A DNA stretch of 64,000 nt, taken from the NCBI RefSeq assembly GCF_009707545.1, contig NZ_WLYK01000006.1, positions 1 through 64,000 on the forward strand. The letters run 5' to 3'. The translations under genes were made by a program, and so were the position numbers. Shown here piece after piece: positions 37,800-48,222 of this stretch (the stretch's first letter is position 1; the number at the start of each line of letters is the position of its first letter). Under the pieces are notes generated by a model. The model saw only the letters and a list, made by a program, of their open reading frames with translations. It had not been told where the DNA came from and did no database searches. The DNA is from Nakamurella alba (lineage in GTDB: Bacteria > Actinomycetota > Actinomycetes > Mycobacteriales > Nakamurellaceae).

Positions 37800-38651
37800 A
37801 TGCTCGAAGCGGTCGAGGTGCGCAAGAGCTACGGCGAGGTGCACGCACTGGACGGGTTCACGCTGTCCGCGCATCCAGGCGAGATCGTCGGCCTGGTCGG
37901 CCACAACGGCGCCGGCAAAACCACTTTCGTGGAGATCGTCACCGGCTTGGTGGCCCAGGACTCCGGCTCGGTGAGCATCTGCGGACTCCCGCCGGCCCGC
38001 GCCCGTGGCGAGGTCGGCGTCACCCCACAGCATCTCGGCCTCTACCCGTCGGTGACGGTGCGCGAGCACCTGCAGCTCTTCGGCCGGCTGGCCGGACTGC
38101 GGCGGGCGGCCCTGTCCGCGGCGATCGAGGAGATGTGCGACTCACTGCGCCTCGCCGAGATCATGGACCGGCGCAGCGGCGTGCTCTCCGGCGGGCAGCA
38201 GCGACGGGTGCAGGCGGCCACCGCGCTGATCCACCACCCGCGCCTGCTGATGCTCGACGAGCCCACCGCCGGCGCCGATCTGCAGACCCGGCAGGCGATG
38301 CTCGACGTCGTGCGCGCCCGCGCGGAGGCCGGCGCCGCCGTCGTCTACACCACGCACTACCTGCCCGAGCTGGTCGAGCTGCGGGCCACCATCGCGGTGG
38401 CGCAGCACGGCCGGATCATCGCCCGCGGCACCTACGACGAGCTCGTCCTCGGCCTGCCCGGCGAGGTCCGGCTTGCCTTCGAGGACGAGGGTGAGGACGT
38501 CGCCATCTCCACGACGGCGCCCACCCAGACGCTGATCTCGCTGCTCTCCTCGACCGACCGCGCGGTCACCGCGGTCGAGGTCCGACAGCCTTCCCTGGAC
38601 GACCTGTACCGATCCCTGGCGGTGGACGATGTCAGCAATCGCGTCGCGTGA
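37800..38651 (+). CDS. ABC-2 type exporter ATPase
   Basis: A 283-residue ATP-binding subunit: Walker A GHNGAGKTT (about 37-45), Q-loop VTPQHLGLYPS, signature LSGGQQRRVQAA, Walker B LLMLDEPTAGAD and YTTHYLPE switch. The DrrA/NodI-like shape and the overlapping membrane gene mark it as an exporter, most likely for self-protection or secretion of the polyketide made by the downstream genes. ATG 37800 is preferred; an in-frame GTG at 37788 is possible. Its end overlaps the permease gene by 23 bp. Confidence 0.87.
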   Translation: MLEAVEVRKSYGEVHALDGFTLSAHPGEIVGLVGHNGAGKTTFVEIVTGLVAQDSGSVSICGLPPARARGEVGVTPQHLGLYPSVTVREHLQLFGRLAGLRRAALSAAIEEMCDSLRLAEIMDRRSGVLSGGQQRRVQAATALIHHPRLLMLDEPTAGADLQTRQAMLDVVRARAEAGAAVVYTTHYLPELVELRATIAVAQHGRIIARGTYDELVLGLPGEVRLAFEDEGEDVAISTTAPTQTLISLLSSTDRAVTAVEVRQPSLDDLYRSLAVDDVSNRVA

Positions 38652-39438
38652 ACCGGTGCGGACCGGATCCCCTGCAGCGCAGGGGTTCCGCGAGTCCGCG
38701 TACCGGGTGGGCGCGCTGGTCCGGCACAACCTGCTGATCCGGCGGCGCGACCCCGGCCAGTTCATCAGCTACCTGGTCATGCCGATGATCCTGATGCTGG
38801 TGCTCAAGCCGATCTACGTCCGGGTGGTCGACCGCGGCGAGGCCCAGGTGGTCACCGGCCTGCTGGTGATGTTCTCGGTGTTCGCGGTGGCCATCGCCGG
38901 CAACTCGATCCTGTCGGAGCGGCAGTGGAAGACCTGGGACCGGCTCCGGGTCACCCGGGCCTCGACCACGGAACTGCTGCTGGGCAAGACGATCCCGGTG
39001 TACCTGCTGATGGTCGTGCAGCAGGTGTTCCTGCTCGTCTACGGCTGCGCGGTGATCGGCCTGGGCTTCCCACCCGCGCCCGGCCTGCTGTTGCTCGCGG
39101 TGCTGCTGTGGGCCTTCACACTGCTCGCCCTGGGTACCGCGCTGGCCACGGTCGCCCGCAGTCTCGGGGAGCTCGGCGTCATCTCGGATGTCAGCGCGCT
39201 GGTCGTCTCCTCGCTGGGCGGCGCGCTGGTGCCGATCGCGATCATGCCGGGGTGGGCGCAGGCCGCGGCACATGCCTCGCCCGGCTACTGGGCCCTGGAG
39301 ATGCTGCAGTCCGCTCTCGCCGGTGAGGCCGGCGGCATGCTCTGGCCGGCCGTCATCCTGCTCGCGCTCGGCGCCGTGGCCGCGGTGTTCGCCGTCCGCC
39401 GGCTCGCCCGCGGGTGGGGCCGTACCCATCTTCTCTAG
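38629..39438 (+). CDS. ABC-2 type exporter permease
   Basis: A 269-residue membrane protein with about six hydrophobic segments (ISYLVMPMILMLVL; VVTGLLVMFSVFAVAIAGNSIL; PVYLLMVVQQVFLLVYGCAVIGLGF; LLLLAVLLWAFTLLALG; SALVVSSLGGALVPIAIMPGW; LWPAVILLALGAVAAVFAV) and the ABC-2 family conserved E(R)QWKTWDRLRVTRAS loop. It pairs with the preceding ATPase. Its gene ends 88 bp before PKS1 in the same direction, so exporter and synthase genes are probably one operon. Confidence 0.85.
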   Translation: MSAIASREPVRTGSPAAQGFRESAYRVGALVRHNLLIRRRDPGQFISYLVMPMILMLVLKPIYVRVVDRGEAQVVTGLLVMFSVFAVAIAGNSILSERQWKTWDRLRVTRASTTELLLGKTIPVYLLMVVQQVFLLVYGCAVIGLGFPPAPGLLLLAVLLWAFTLLALGTALATVARSLGELGVISDVSALVVSSLGGALVPIAIMPGWAQAAAHASPGYWALEMLQSALAGEAGGMLWPAVILLALGAVAAVFAVRRLARGWGRTHLL

Positions 39439-39467
39439 CACCCACCTGCTGTAGCACCCACCCGCTC
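39436..39467. repeat. Two 16-bp direct repeats beginning at the permease stop codon
   Basis: TAGCACCCACCTGCTG (39436-39451) is followed directly by TAGCACCCACCCGCTC. The first TAG is the stop of the ABC permease gene. Confidence 0.75.
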
Positions 39468-39526
39468 CAGAAGTCAGTTGCCGAACGCGAGCCGGCCGGG
39501 CCGTTCGCCGGCGGGGAGGACCGTCC

Positions 39527-42500
39527 GTGTCGCATCCAGTGGACCCGCAGCTGCCGGGTGCCGAACGCATCGCCGTCATCGGCATGGCCGGCCGCTTCCC
39601 GGGCGCGGACGACGTGGACGAGTTCTGGTCGAACCTCGCAGGCGGCGTCGAGGCCTTCACCTCGTTCGACGACGATGACCTTCTCGCCGCCGGGGTGGAT
39701 CCCGCACAGCTGGCGGACCCGCGGTACGTCCGGGTCCGGCCGGTGCTGCGCGATGTGCGGTCCTTCGACGCGGAGTTCTTCGGGTACTCGCCGCGGGAGG
39801 CGGTGCTGACCGATCCGCAGCACCGGCTCTTCCTCGAGACCTCCTGGCAGGCCTTGGAATCCGCCGGCTACGCGAGCCCCGAGGACCGTGGTCAGGTCGG
39901 GGTGTTCGCCGGCTGCAACGTCAGCACCTACCTGCTCAGCCGGCCGAACGTGATGTCGCTCGGGGTGGACACCGACGCGCTGATGATCGGCAACGACAAG
40001 GATGCCCTGGCCACCGGTGTCGCCTACCGGCTCGACCTGCGCGGTCCGGCCGTCGCGGTGCAGACCTTCTGCTCCACCTCCCTGGTGGCCGTGCACCTGG
40101 CGAGCGAGGCGCTGCGGCAGGGCGACTGCGACCTCGCGCTGGCCGGCGGCGTGTCGATCCGCGTCCCGGACCGGGTCGGTCACCTGTACCAGGAGGGCAA
40201 CCAGGCCTCGCCGGACGGTCACGTCCGCACCTTCGACGCGCTGGGCCGGGGCAGCATGTTCGGCGACGGCGTGGCGGTGGTCGCGCTCAAGCGGCTGAAC
40301 CGGGCGCTCGCCGACCGGGACACCGTGCTGGCCGTGCTGCGCGGGAGCGCCATCAACAACGACGGCGGGGTCAAGTTCAGCTACCAGGCGCCGAGCATCG
40401 ACGGGCAACGCCGTTGCGTGGCGCGTGCTCTCGACCGGTCCGGGGTGCGGCCGGAGGAGATCTCCTACGTCGAGGCGCACGGGACCGCGACCGTGGTCGG
40501 CGACCCGATGGAGGTCGCGGCGCTCACCGACGCCTTCGGCAGCACCGCGCAGCGCCAGTTCTGCGTGCTGGGGTCGGTGAAACCCAACGTGGGTCACCTG
40601 GACCGGGCATCCGGCGCCACCGGTCTGATCAAGGTGGTCCAGTCCCTGCGGCACGAGATGATCCCCGGCACACTGCACTTCACCGCACCCAATCCCGACA
40701 TCGACTTCGCGGCCAGCCCGTTCCGGGTCACCTCCGGTCCCACCTCGTGGCCGCGGACCCCGGGTCGGCCGCGTCGCGCCGGGCTGTCCTCGCTCGGCAC
40801 CGGCGGCACGAACGCCCACGCCGTCGTCGAGGAGGCGCCGCTGCCGGCACCGCGGCCGCCCCGCCGGCGGCGCTGGCAGGTGCTGCCGGTGTCCGCCCGC
40901 ACCGAACAGGCCCGCGAGCAGGCCGCGGGGCGGCTGGCCGCTGCCCTGCAGCGGGACGTGGACCTCGATCTCGGCGACGTCGCGTACACGCTGCAGCAGG
41001 GCCGCCGGTCGATGGCGCACCGCACGGTGGTCGTCGCGGAGACCGGGACCGGTGCGGCCGCCGCACTGTCCGGGCCGCGGCCCAGCCGTCACGAGACGAC
41101 GGTCGGCCGCCCGGTGGGTCTGCTGATCGCCGGCGTCGGCGAGCAGTACCCGGGCATGGTCGCGGCCCTGATGACCGACGAGCCGGACTACCGGCGGGAC
41201 GTGCTGGAGTGTGTCGGCCTGCTGGGACTGCCCTCACCCGAGGCACTCTCGCCGATCTTCGCGACCGCCACCGCCGATCCGGTGGACGACGAGCTCGCCC
41301 GGCTGCTCGGCCGGGCCCCGACCCGGCCGGCCGCCACCGACCCGGCCCTGGTGCAGCCGGCGGTGTTCGTGGCGGAGTACGCGCTGGCCCGCCTGCTCCA
41401 GCGGTGGGGCGTGCAACCGGAGGTGATGCTGGGCTACAGCCTCGGCGAGTACGTCGCGGCCTGTCTGTCCGGGGTGCTCTCGCTGCCGGACGCGCTCGCG
41501 CTGGTCGCCCACCGGGCCCGGTTGATCGCCGCGCTGCCGTCCGGGGCGATGCTCGCCGTCGCCGCCGACGACCGGCGGATCCACGCCGTCCTGGGCTCCC
41601 TGGAGGATCGGGAACTCGACGTCGCGGTGCATACCCCGGGGCAGCTGACGCTGGCGGGCACGCTGCCGGCCGTCGCCGCGGCCGCCGCGGCACTCACGGC
41701 GGCGGGGATCGGGTGCCGGCAGCTGGACACCGCGTCCGCCTTTCACTCCCGCCTGCTGGCCCCCGCCGCCGCGCCGCTGACCGCGTGGGTGGCCGAGCAC
41801 ATCACCGTGCACCCGCCGCGTATCCCTTACGTGAGCAACGTGACCGGTGGGGTGGTCACTCCCGAGCTCCTCGCGGATCCGGGCTACTGGGCACGGCACA
41901 TGTGCGGCACCGTCGAGTTCGGGCGGGGCGCGAGCACGCTGCTGGCCGCCGTCCCGGACGCGATGCTGGTCGAGGTCGGGCCCGGCCAGTCGCTCGGCGC
42001 GTTGACCCGATCGCACCCGGACTGCGCCCAGGCGCGGTGGCCGCTGGTGACCGGCACCCTCCCGTCGGCGATGGAGCGGCGGGACCCGCACCAGGCGCTG
42101 GCCGAGACGGTCGGCCGGCTCTGGCTCTCCGGTGTGCCGGTGGACTTCAAGGCCCTGCACACCGAGGGATCCGACGGACCGCACTGGACACCCGGCCGGG
42201 TGCCCCTGCCGACGTATCCCTTCCAGCGCCAGGAGTACTGGCTGGAGGCACCGGAAGGGCCGGCCCCCGCGGCGGCCGGGGCCGCCACCGGGATCGATCT
42301 GTCCGATCCGACCGCCGTCCTCACCGCGCTGCCGAAACTGCCCGACGCCGAGTGGATCTCGACACCCACCTGGCGCTCGGAGGTGCTGCGGCCGCCGTCC
42401 GCCGCGCCGGCCACCTGGCTGGTGCACACCGCCGCCGGCGCCGGCGACGCGCTGGCCGAACCGCTGCTGCGGCGGCTCCGGGCGGAGGGCTCCACCGTGC

Positions 42501-44302
42501 TGACCCTGCGGCCGGGGCCCGGGTTCGCAATCACCGCCGACGGTTTCGAGGTCAGGCCGGGTGACCCGGCCGACATCGCTGCCGCCCTGCGGGTGGTCGT
42601 CGATCGCGGGCTGCGTCCGGATCGGATGCTGCACCTGTGGTCGCTGTCCGACGGCAGCACCGCGCGCGGGCTGTTCGCCGTCACCGCATTCGCCCGCGCC
42701 GCCGGGGATCTCGGCCTGGACGGCTGGATCATGGACCTGGTGGTGCAGGGCGCGCACGCGGTGCTGCCCGGCGACCGGGTCGACCCCGCCGGCGCGCTGC
42801 TCACCGGTCCCGCGCGGCTCGTCCCCGTCGAGTACCCCCGGTGCCGGACCCGGTTGATCGACCTGGGACCGGATCTGCACCCGGACGTGTTGGCCGCCGA
42901 GCTGCTGTCGCCGCCGACCGACCAGGTGGTCGCCCTGCGCGGGCGCCGCCGGTGGCTGCCCGGGCACAGCGTGGTCCCCGACACGACCGTCGTGGCACCC
43001 GGTTTCCGGCAGGGTGGGGTGTACCTGATCACCGGCGGGCTGGGCGGGATCGGCCTGGCGATGGCGATCCGGCTGGCCCGGGACGTGCGGGCCCGGCTGG
43101 TGCTGATGGGCCGCACCCCGGTGCCCGCCGAGCACGAGCGTGCCGCGGTGCTGGCCGCACCCGGCACCCCGGCGGAGGTGCGGCGCCGGCTGCTCGGGCT
43201 GCAGGAACTGGCGGACCTGGGCGCGGCCGTGCTCACCGTCACCGGTGACGTGTCGGAGCCGGAGGACGTCCGGCGGGCGGTCCGCCTGGCGGAGAGCAGT
43301 TTCGGGCCGTTGGACGGCGTGCTGCACTGCGCCGGGGTCCCCGCGCTCGGGCTGATGCAGTTCAAGACCGCCGCGGACATGGAGCGTGTGCTGGCCCCCA
43401 AGGTAGCCGGCACCAGGGCGCTGCTGGCGGCGCTGGCCGACCGGCCGCCGTCCTTCCTCGTGCTGTTCTCCTCCACCACCTCGATCACCGGTGGTGGCGC
43501 CGGCCAGGTCGACTACTGTGCCGCCAACGCCTATCTCGACGCCGTGGCGCAGTCGGACCCGCTGCCGGGCACGGTGGTGGTGTCGGTCGGCTGGGGCGAG
43601 TGGACCTGGAACGGCTGGACGGTCGGGCTGGACGGCTACGACGAGGGCTCGCGCCAGTTCTTCGAGGCCTACCGTGCGCAGTTCGGGGTCGACTTCGAGC
43701 AGGGCTGGCAGATCCTCGGCCGGGTGCTGGCCAGCGGCGAACGGCACGTGCACGTGTCCACCCAGGACCTGCCGACACTGGTGGCGATGAGCCGGCTCTC
43801 GTCCATCGAGCGGCACCAGGGCGCTGTCCGCAAGGCCCGGGACGCACTCGGGCGTCACCCCCGGCCGCCGCTGGGCACTCCGTACCAGGCCCCGGCGACA
43901 CCCGACCAGGAGGCGTTGGCCGGTCTCTGGTCGGAGGCCTTGGGGATCGAGGAGATCGGCGTCGACGACAACTTCTTCGAGCTCGGCGGCAACTCGCTGA
44001 TCGGGATGGAGATCATCGCCGGGGTGCGTGAGCAGCTGGGCGTGCCCTTCCTGCCGCCGCACATCCTCTACCAGGCACCGACCGTCGCGCTGCTCGCCGC
44101 CGAGGCGGCCGCCTCCCGGGCGGCCGTCCCGGCCACCGCAGGCACCGGCGACATCGCCGGGCCACCGGCCGGAGCAGGTCCTGGACACGGGCCGGAGCCC
44201 CGGCACGCCGCCGGCGCGGCGGCGTCCCCGGCCGCCACCGCGTCCGGCGAGGGCAACCGTTACCTGCAACGACGTCGCACCCTCGGAGGTGGTCGCGGAT
44301 GA
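39527..44302 (+). CDS. Type I polyketide synthase PKS1, one module: KS-AT-KR-ACP
   Basis: A 1591-residue single extension module. KS (about 14-430) has Cys182 in TFCSTSL, His318 in EAHGTA and His357 in NVGHLDRA. AT (about 530-880) has GVGEQYPGM in place of the usual GQGxQ motif, the active Ser638 in GYSLGEY and SAFHSRLL (HAFH-like, usually malonyl-selecting). After the linker LPTYPFQRQEYW come a reductase region with the Rossmann motif YLITGGLGGIG (about 1166) and catalytic Tyr in GGGAGQVDYCAAN, then ACP with the phosphopantetheine Ser1490 in FFELGGNSL. No DH, ER or TE. The Ala/Pro-rich tail may dock to another subunit. GTG start with GGGAGGACC; its stop overlaps PKS2 by ATGA. Confidence 0.95.
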   Translation: MSHPVDPQLPGAERIAVIGMAGRFPGADDVDEFWSNLAGGVEAFTSFDDDDLLAAGVDPAQLADPRYVRVRPVLRDVRSFDAEFFGYSPREAVLTDPQHRLFLETSWQALESAGYASPEDRGQVGVFAGCNVSTYLLSRPNVMSLGVDTDALMIGNDKDALATGVAYRLDLRGPAVAVQTFCSTSLVAVHLASEALRQGDCDLALAGGVSIRVPDRVGHLYQEGNQASPDGHVRTFDALGRGSMFGDGVAVVALKRLNRALADRDTVLAVLRGSAINNDGGVKFSYQAPSIDGQRRCVARALDRSGVRPEEISYVEAHGTATVVGDPMEVAALTDAFGSTAQRQFCVLGSVKPNVGHLDRASGATGLIKVVQSLRHEMIPGTLHFTAPNPDIDFAASPFRVTSGPTSWPRTPGRPRRAGLSSLGTGGTNAHAVVEEAPLPAPRPPRRRRWQVLPVSARTEQAREQAAGRLAAALQRDVDLDLGDVAYTLQQGRRSMAHRTVVVAETGTGAAAALSGPRPSRHETTVGRPVGLLIAGVGEQYPGMVAALMTDEPDYRRDVLECVGLLGLPSPEALSPIFATATADPVDDELARLLGRAPTRPAATDPALVQPAVFVAEYALARLLQRWGVQPEVMLGYSLGEYVAACLSGVLSLPDALALVAHRARLIAALPSGAMLAVAADDRRIHAVLGSLEDRELDVAVHTPGQLTLAGTLPAVAAAAAALTAAGIGCRQLDTASAFHSRLLAPAAAPLTAWVAEHITVHPPRIPYVSNVTGGVVTPELLADPGYWARHMCGTVEFGRGASTLLAAVPDAMLVEVGPGQSLGALTRSHPDCAQARWPLVTGTLPSAMERRDPHQALAETVGRLWLSGVPVDFKALHTEGSDGPHWTPGRVPLPTYPFQRQEYWLEAPEGPAPAAAGAATGIDLSDPTAVLTALPKLPDAEWISTPTWRSEVLRPPSAAPATWLVHTAAGAGDALAEPLLRRLRAEGSTVLTLRPGPGFAITADGFEVRPGDPADIAAALRVVVDRGLRPDRMLHLWSLSDGSTARGLFAVTAFARAAGDLGLDGWIMDLVVQGAHAVLPGDRVDPAGALLTGPARLVPVEYPRCRTRLIDLGPDLHPDVLAAELLSPPTDQVVALRGRRRWLPGHSVVPDTTVVAPGFRQGGVYLITGGLGGIGLAMAIRLARDVRARLVLMGRTPVPAEHERAAVLAAPGTPAEVRRRLLGLQELADLGAAVLTVTGDVSEPEDVRRAVRLAESSFGPLDGVLHCAGVPALGLMQFKTAADMERVLAPKVAGTRALLAALADRPPSFLVLFSSTTSITGGGAGQVDYCAANAYLDAVAQSDPLPGTVVVSVGWGEWTWNGWTVGLDGYDEGSRQFFEAYRAQFGVDFEQGWQILGRVLASGERHVHVSTQDLPTLVAMSRLSSIERHQGAVRKARDALGRHPRPPLGTPYQAPATPDQEALAGLWSEALGIEEIGVDDNFFELGGNSLIGMEIIAGVREQLGVPFLPPHILYQAPTVALLAAEAAASRAAVPATAGTGDIAGPPAGAGPGHGPEPRHAAGAAASPAATASGEGNRYLQRRRTLGGGRG

Positions 44303-47300
44303 GTCCGACCGACGGCAGCGCCGGGCAGACCCCGGTCACGGCACCGGGTGCACCGGCGGCGCCCGCGGATCCCGGATGGGACACCGACCACGGCGCCGCG
44401 GTCGCGGTGATCGGGATGGCCGGGCGCTTCCCGTCGGCGGCCGGGGTCGGTGAGCTGTGGTCCGCGCTGCTCGCCGGCACACCGGGCCTGCGCACCCTCG
44501 ACGAGCAGGAGCTGGCCGCGGCCGGGGTGTCCGCGGCCCAGCTGGCGGACCCGCAGTACGTCCGGGTCGGCGGGCCGGTGCCGGATCTGGAGATGTTCGA
44601 CGCCACGGTGTTCGGCATCGGTCCGCGTGAGGCGGAGACGATGGACCCGCAGCACCGGCTGTTCCTGGTGTCCTGCTGGGAGGCCCTGGAGTCGGCCGGC
44701 TACCAGCCCACCGACGTGCCGGGGCAGGTCGGCGTGTTCGGCGGCTGCGGTTTCCCGGACTACATCGTGCAGAACGTCCAGCACCTGACCGCGGAGCCGG
44801 GCGGGGCGCTGCTGCTGGCCACCGGGAACGAGCGCGACTCGCTCACCTCCCTGGTCTCGTACAAGTTCGGCTTCCGCGGTCCTTCCGTGGCGGTGCAGAC
44901 GTTCTGTTCCACCTCGCTGGTCGCGGTCCACCTGGCGTGTCAGTCGCTGCTCACCTACGAGTGCGACACCGCCCTCGCCGGAGGCGCTTTCACCCCGCTC
45001 CCGGCCGGCACCGGCTACCGGTACGAGCCGGGCGGCATCACCGCGCCGGACGGGGTGGTGCGCAGCTTCGACGCCGGCGCGTCCGGCACCGTGATGGGCA
45101 GCGGGGTCGGCGTCGTGGTGCTCAAGCGGATGGCCGACGCCGTGCGGGACGGCGACCTGGTCTCGGCGGTGATCCTCGGGTCCGCCACCAACAACGACGG
45201 CCGGGTCCGGGCCGGGTACACGGCGCCCGGCGTCGACGGGCAGGCGGAGGTCGTCGAGGCCGCGCTGGGCGTGGCCGGGGTCGACCCGGCGACCGTCGGT
45301 TACGTCGAGTGCCACGCCACCGGAACATCTCTCGGTGACTCCATCGAGCTGGCCGCGATGCGCCGGGTGTTCCCGCCGCGGGCGGATCCGTGCGTGCTCG
45401 GCACCGCCAAACCGATGCTGGGTCACCTGGACCGGGCGTCCGGGGTGACCGGTCTCATCCGGGCCTCGCTCGCGGTCCGGCACGGTGTGCAACCGGGCGT
45501 GCCCGGGTTCCGCAGCCCGAACACCGCGCTGGCCACCGACCGCTTCACCGTGCTGCCGGAGAATCGGTCGTGGCCGGACCAACCGGGCCCGCGGCGGGCC
45601 GGCGTCAGCTCGTTCGGCCTGGGCGGGACCAACGCCCACGTGGTCCTGGAGCAGGCACCACCCCGGCCGGCCCGGCCCGCGCGGCCCGGGCCGCACCTGC
45701 TGGTGCTGTCCGCGACCGGACCGGAGGCCCTGGACCGGGCCACTGCCCGGCTCCGCACCCACCTCGAGACACACGTCACGGACGTCGATCTCGCCGACGT
45801 CGCCTACACCCTGCAGGTCTCCCGCGGTGGGTTCGCGACCAGGCGCGCCGTGGTCGTCGACGACCTGCCCGACGCGCTCGCCGCACTCACCGATCCGTCC
45901 CGCTGGCTGGACGGGCGCACCACCAGGCGGCAACCACCGGTCGCCCTGCGCAGCGGTGAGTCGGCCGGCTCCGCGGTCGCGGCGCTCGCGGCGCTCGGGG
46001 TCACCGTCACCGGACAGGCCGAAGGCGCCGTCGAGATCGATTGGCCTGCCGATGGTTCCGCCGGCCACCCGGCCGCCGCCCGGTCCCGGCTGCTGGAGCT
46101 CGCGCGGCTGTGGCTGGCCGGGTCGGCCATCGACTGGTCGGCGCTGCACGGCGGGGCGGGCCTCCGGGTCGAACTCCCCACCTACCCGTTCGAGCGACGG
46201 CGCTACTGGGTGGACCCGGTCGCGTCGGCCGCCCCGGCGCGGCCGGTCGGCCGCAGCTGGGACCGTGACGACTGGACACTGCAGCCGGGATGGCGTGCCG
46301 TCCCGCACCCGGCACCCGGTGCCGACGGACTGCGCGAGGCCGGCCCGTGGCTGCTGCTCGGCACCGACCGCCGGTTGGACGCCGCCGCGGACCTGCTGCG
46401 ATCGGCCGGCGCGCTGGTGTTCACCGCCCGGCCCGGCCCGGAGTTCCGGACGACCGGAGACGGCTTCACCGTCCGGGTCGACGACCCGACCGACCTGGCC
46501 GCGCTGCTGACCGCGCTTCCGCCGATCGGTACCGTGCTGCACGGCTTCTCGCTGGGTGCACCGCACCTGCCGGTGATCGACTGGACCGCGGTCGAGGCGG
46601 CCCAGCGCCCCGGCACGGCGTCGGTCCAGGCTCTCGCGACGGTCCTCGCCGGACCGGCTGCCCGACCGGGGCCGCAGGGCCGGACCCGCGTCGTGCTGCT
46701 CACCGACGGTGCCGCCGACGTCGCCGGGGACCTCCGGCACCCGGAGCACGCCGGCATCCCCGCGCTGGCCCCGACCATCACCCAGGAGAACCCGCAGGTG
46801 CGCTGCCGGGCGGTCGATCTCGGCCCGGCACCCGGGTCCGCCGGTGGCACGCACCGTCAGGCACGCACATTGCTGGCGGCGGTGCTCGACGGGCACCAGG
46901 GGCCGGCAGCGGTGCGCGGCACGGACGTGCTGCACCGTGACTACCTCCCGCTGCCCACCGGCGCGCCGCGCGGCGATCTCTTCGTACCCGGCGAGACAGT
47001 CCTGATCACCGGTGGTCTCGGTGACGTCGGCCTGGCGGTGGCCGGGCGACTGGCGGACCTGGGCTGCCGGTTGGTGCTGACGACGCTGCATCGCATCCCG
47101 GAGGAGGGCGAACCGGCGGACCCGCGATCGGCCCGCCACCGGGAGTCGATCGACGCGCTACGGGCCCGGGGCGCCGACGTGCTGGCCCTGGCAGCCGACG
47201 TGGCCGATGCGGACCGGATGCGCGAGGTGGTCACCGCGGCGACCGACCGCTTCGGGCGCATCGACGCCGTCGTGCACGCCGCGGGACTGCAGGACGGGCG

Positions 47301-48222
47301 CTGGTTCGGGTTCCTGCACCAGCTGGACCCGTCGGTGGCCGCCGCCCACCTGCGGTCCAAGGTCGGAGGTTTGCTGGCGCTGGACGAGGTGCTCGCCGGG
47401 CAGGCCGTCGACCGGCGCATCACCCTGTCCTCCCTGGCCGCGGTGCTGGGCGGCATAACCCTCGGTCCGTACGCCGCCGCCAACGCGGCCCTGGACGCCT
47501 GGGCGGCCGTCTCCCGACGGGCCGGCGTGGCCGACTGGATCACCGTCGACTGGGACACCTGGAACATCGACGCGAACCGGGTGGCCGGGCACAGCAGCTC
47601 CGTCACCGACTTCACCATGAGCCCGGCGGAGGGCGTGGACGTGCTGCTCCGTGCACTGTCGGTCGCGGACCGCGCGGGGCACCTGGTGATCTCCACCGGC
47701 TCGCTGCAACAGCGCCTCGACCAGTGGGTGCTCGGCGACATCCATGCCGGCACCGACGACGCCGGGGACCGCGAGCGGCACCCGCGCCCGGAGCTGGACG
47801 TGCCGTACGTCCCGCCGGCCGACGACGCTGAGGCGCAGCTCGCCGACATCTGGTCGCGGGTGCTGGCCATCGAGCCGATCGGCATGCTCGACAACTTCTT
47901 CACCCTCGGCGGGCACTCGCTGCTGGCCATCGAACTGACCGCCAAGGTCCGCGCCACCTTCGGCGCCGAGGTGCCGGTGACGGCGCTGCTGCAGTTCCCG
48001 ACGGTCCGCGAGCTGGCCGGGCGGATCTCCGCCGCCGCAGCGGCCGGTGCTGCTGCGACGGGGGACGGTGCTGCGGCGGCCGACGGTACTGCCGCGGGGG
48101 ACGACGCCGGCGGGCCGCGGTGCGACGCTGCGGCCGAAGGCACCGCCGATAGCGTCCCGACCGCCGCCGGGGCCGATGCACCGCGCAGCCCGGCCGAAGG
48201 AGTGCCCGCCGATGCAGCCTGA
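44299..48222 (+). CDS. Type I polyketide synthase PKS2, AT-less module: KS-KR-ACP
   Basis: A 1307-residue module. KS (about 35-460) has Cys203 (TFCSTSL), His339 (ECHATGTS) and His376 (MLGHLDRA). The KS-AT linker [11 protein letters not shown] (about 500) and the post-AT linker [12 protein letters not shown] (about 626) are both present, but only ~126 residues separate them, against ~411 in PKS1, so the AT domain is missing. KR follows with [11 protein letters not shown] (about 900) and Tyr in [15 protein letters not shown] carries Ser1207 in FFTLGGHSL. An AT acting in trans must load this ACP. The tail is an Ala/Gly/Asp repeat. Coupled to PKS1 upstream and overlapping the acyl-CoA dehydrogenase gene by 11 bp. 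Confidence 0.93.
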   Translation: MSPTDGSAGQTPVTAPGAPAAPADPGWDTDHGAAVAVIGMAGRFPSAAGVGELWSALLAGTPGLRTLDEQELAAAGVSAAQLADPQYVRVGGPVPDLEMFDATVFGIGPREAETMDPQHRLFLVSCWEALESAGYQPTDVPGQVGVFGGCGFPDYIVQNVQHLTAEPGGALLLATGNERDSLTSLVSYKFGFRGPSVAVQTFCSTSLVAVHLACQSLLTYECDTALAGGAFTPLPAGTGYRYEPGGITAPDGVVRSFDAGASGTVMGSGVGVVVLKRMADAVRDGDLVSAVILGSATNNDGRVRAGYTAPGVDGQAEVVEAALGVAGVDPATVGYVECHATGTSLGDSIELAAMRRVFPPRADPCVLGTAKPMLGHLDRASGVTGLIRASLAVRHGVQPGVPGFRSPNTALATDRFTVLPENRSWPDQPGPRRAGVSSFGLGGTNAHVVLEQAPPRPARPARPGPHLLVLSATGPEALDRATARLRTHLETHVTDVDLADVAYTLQVSRGGFATRRAVVVDDLPDALAALTDPSRWLDGRTTRRQPPVALRSGESAGSAVAALAALGVTVTGQAEGAVEIDWPADGSAGHPAAARSRLLELARLWLAGSAIDWSALHGGAGLRVELPTYPFERRRYWVDPVASAAPARPVGRSWDRDDWTLQPGWRAVPHPAPGADGLREAGPWLLLGTDRRLDAAADLLRSAGALVFTARPGPEFRTTGDGFTVRVDDPTDLAALLTALPPIGTVLHGFSLGAPHLPVIDWTAVEAAQRPGTASVQALATVLAGPAARPGPQGRTRVVLLTDGAADVAGDLRHPEHAGIPALAPTITQENPQVRCRAVDLGPAPGSAGGTHRQARTLLAAVLDGHQGPAAVRGTDVLHRDYLPLPTGAPRGDLFVPGETVLITGGLGDVGLAVAGRLADLGCRLVLTTLHRIPEEGEPADPRSARHRESIDALRARGADVLALAADVADADRMREVVTAATDRFGRIDAVVHAAGLQDGRWFGFLHQLDPSVAAAHLRSKVGGLLALDEVLAGQAVDRRITLSSLAAVLGGITLGPYAAANAALDAWAAVSRRAGVADWITVDWDTWNIDANRVAGHSSSVTDFTMSPAEGVDVLLRALSVADRAGHLVISTGSLQQRLDQWVLGDIHAGTDDAGDRERHPRPELDVPYVPPADDAEAQLADIWSRVLAIEPIGMLDNFFTLGGHSLLAIELTAKVRATFGAEVPVTALLQFPTVRELAGRISAAAAAGAAATGDGAAAADGTAAGDDAGGPRCDAAAEGTADSVPTAAGADAPRSPAEGVPADAA

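Noticed and set aside
48047-48211. Upstream start for the acyl-CoA dehydrogenase
   Set aside because: The extra 55 residues are Pro/Arg-rich and out of frame with the PKS2 tail they overlap; ATG 48212 has AAGGAG upstream.
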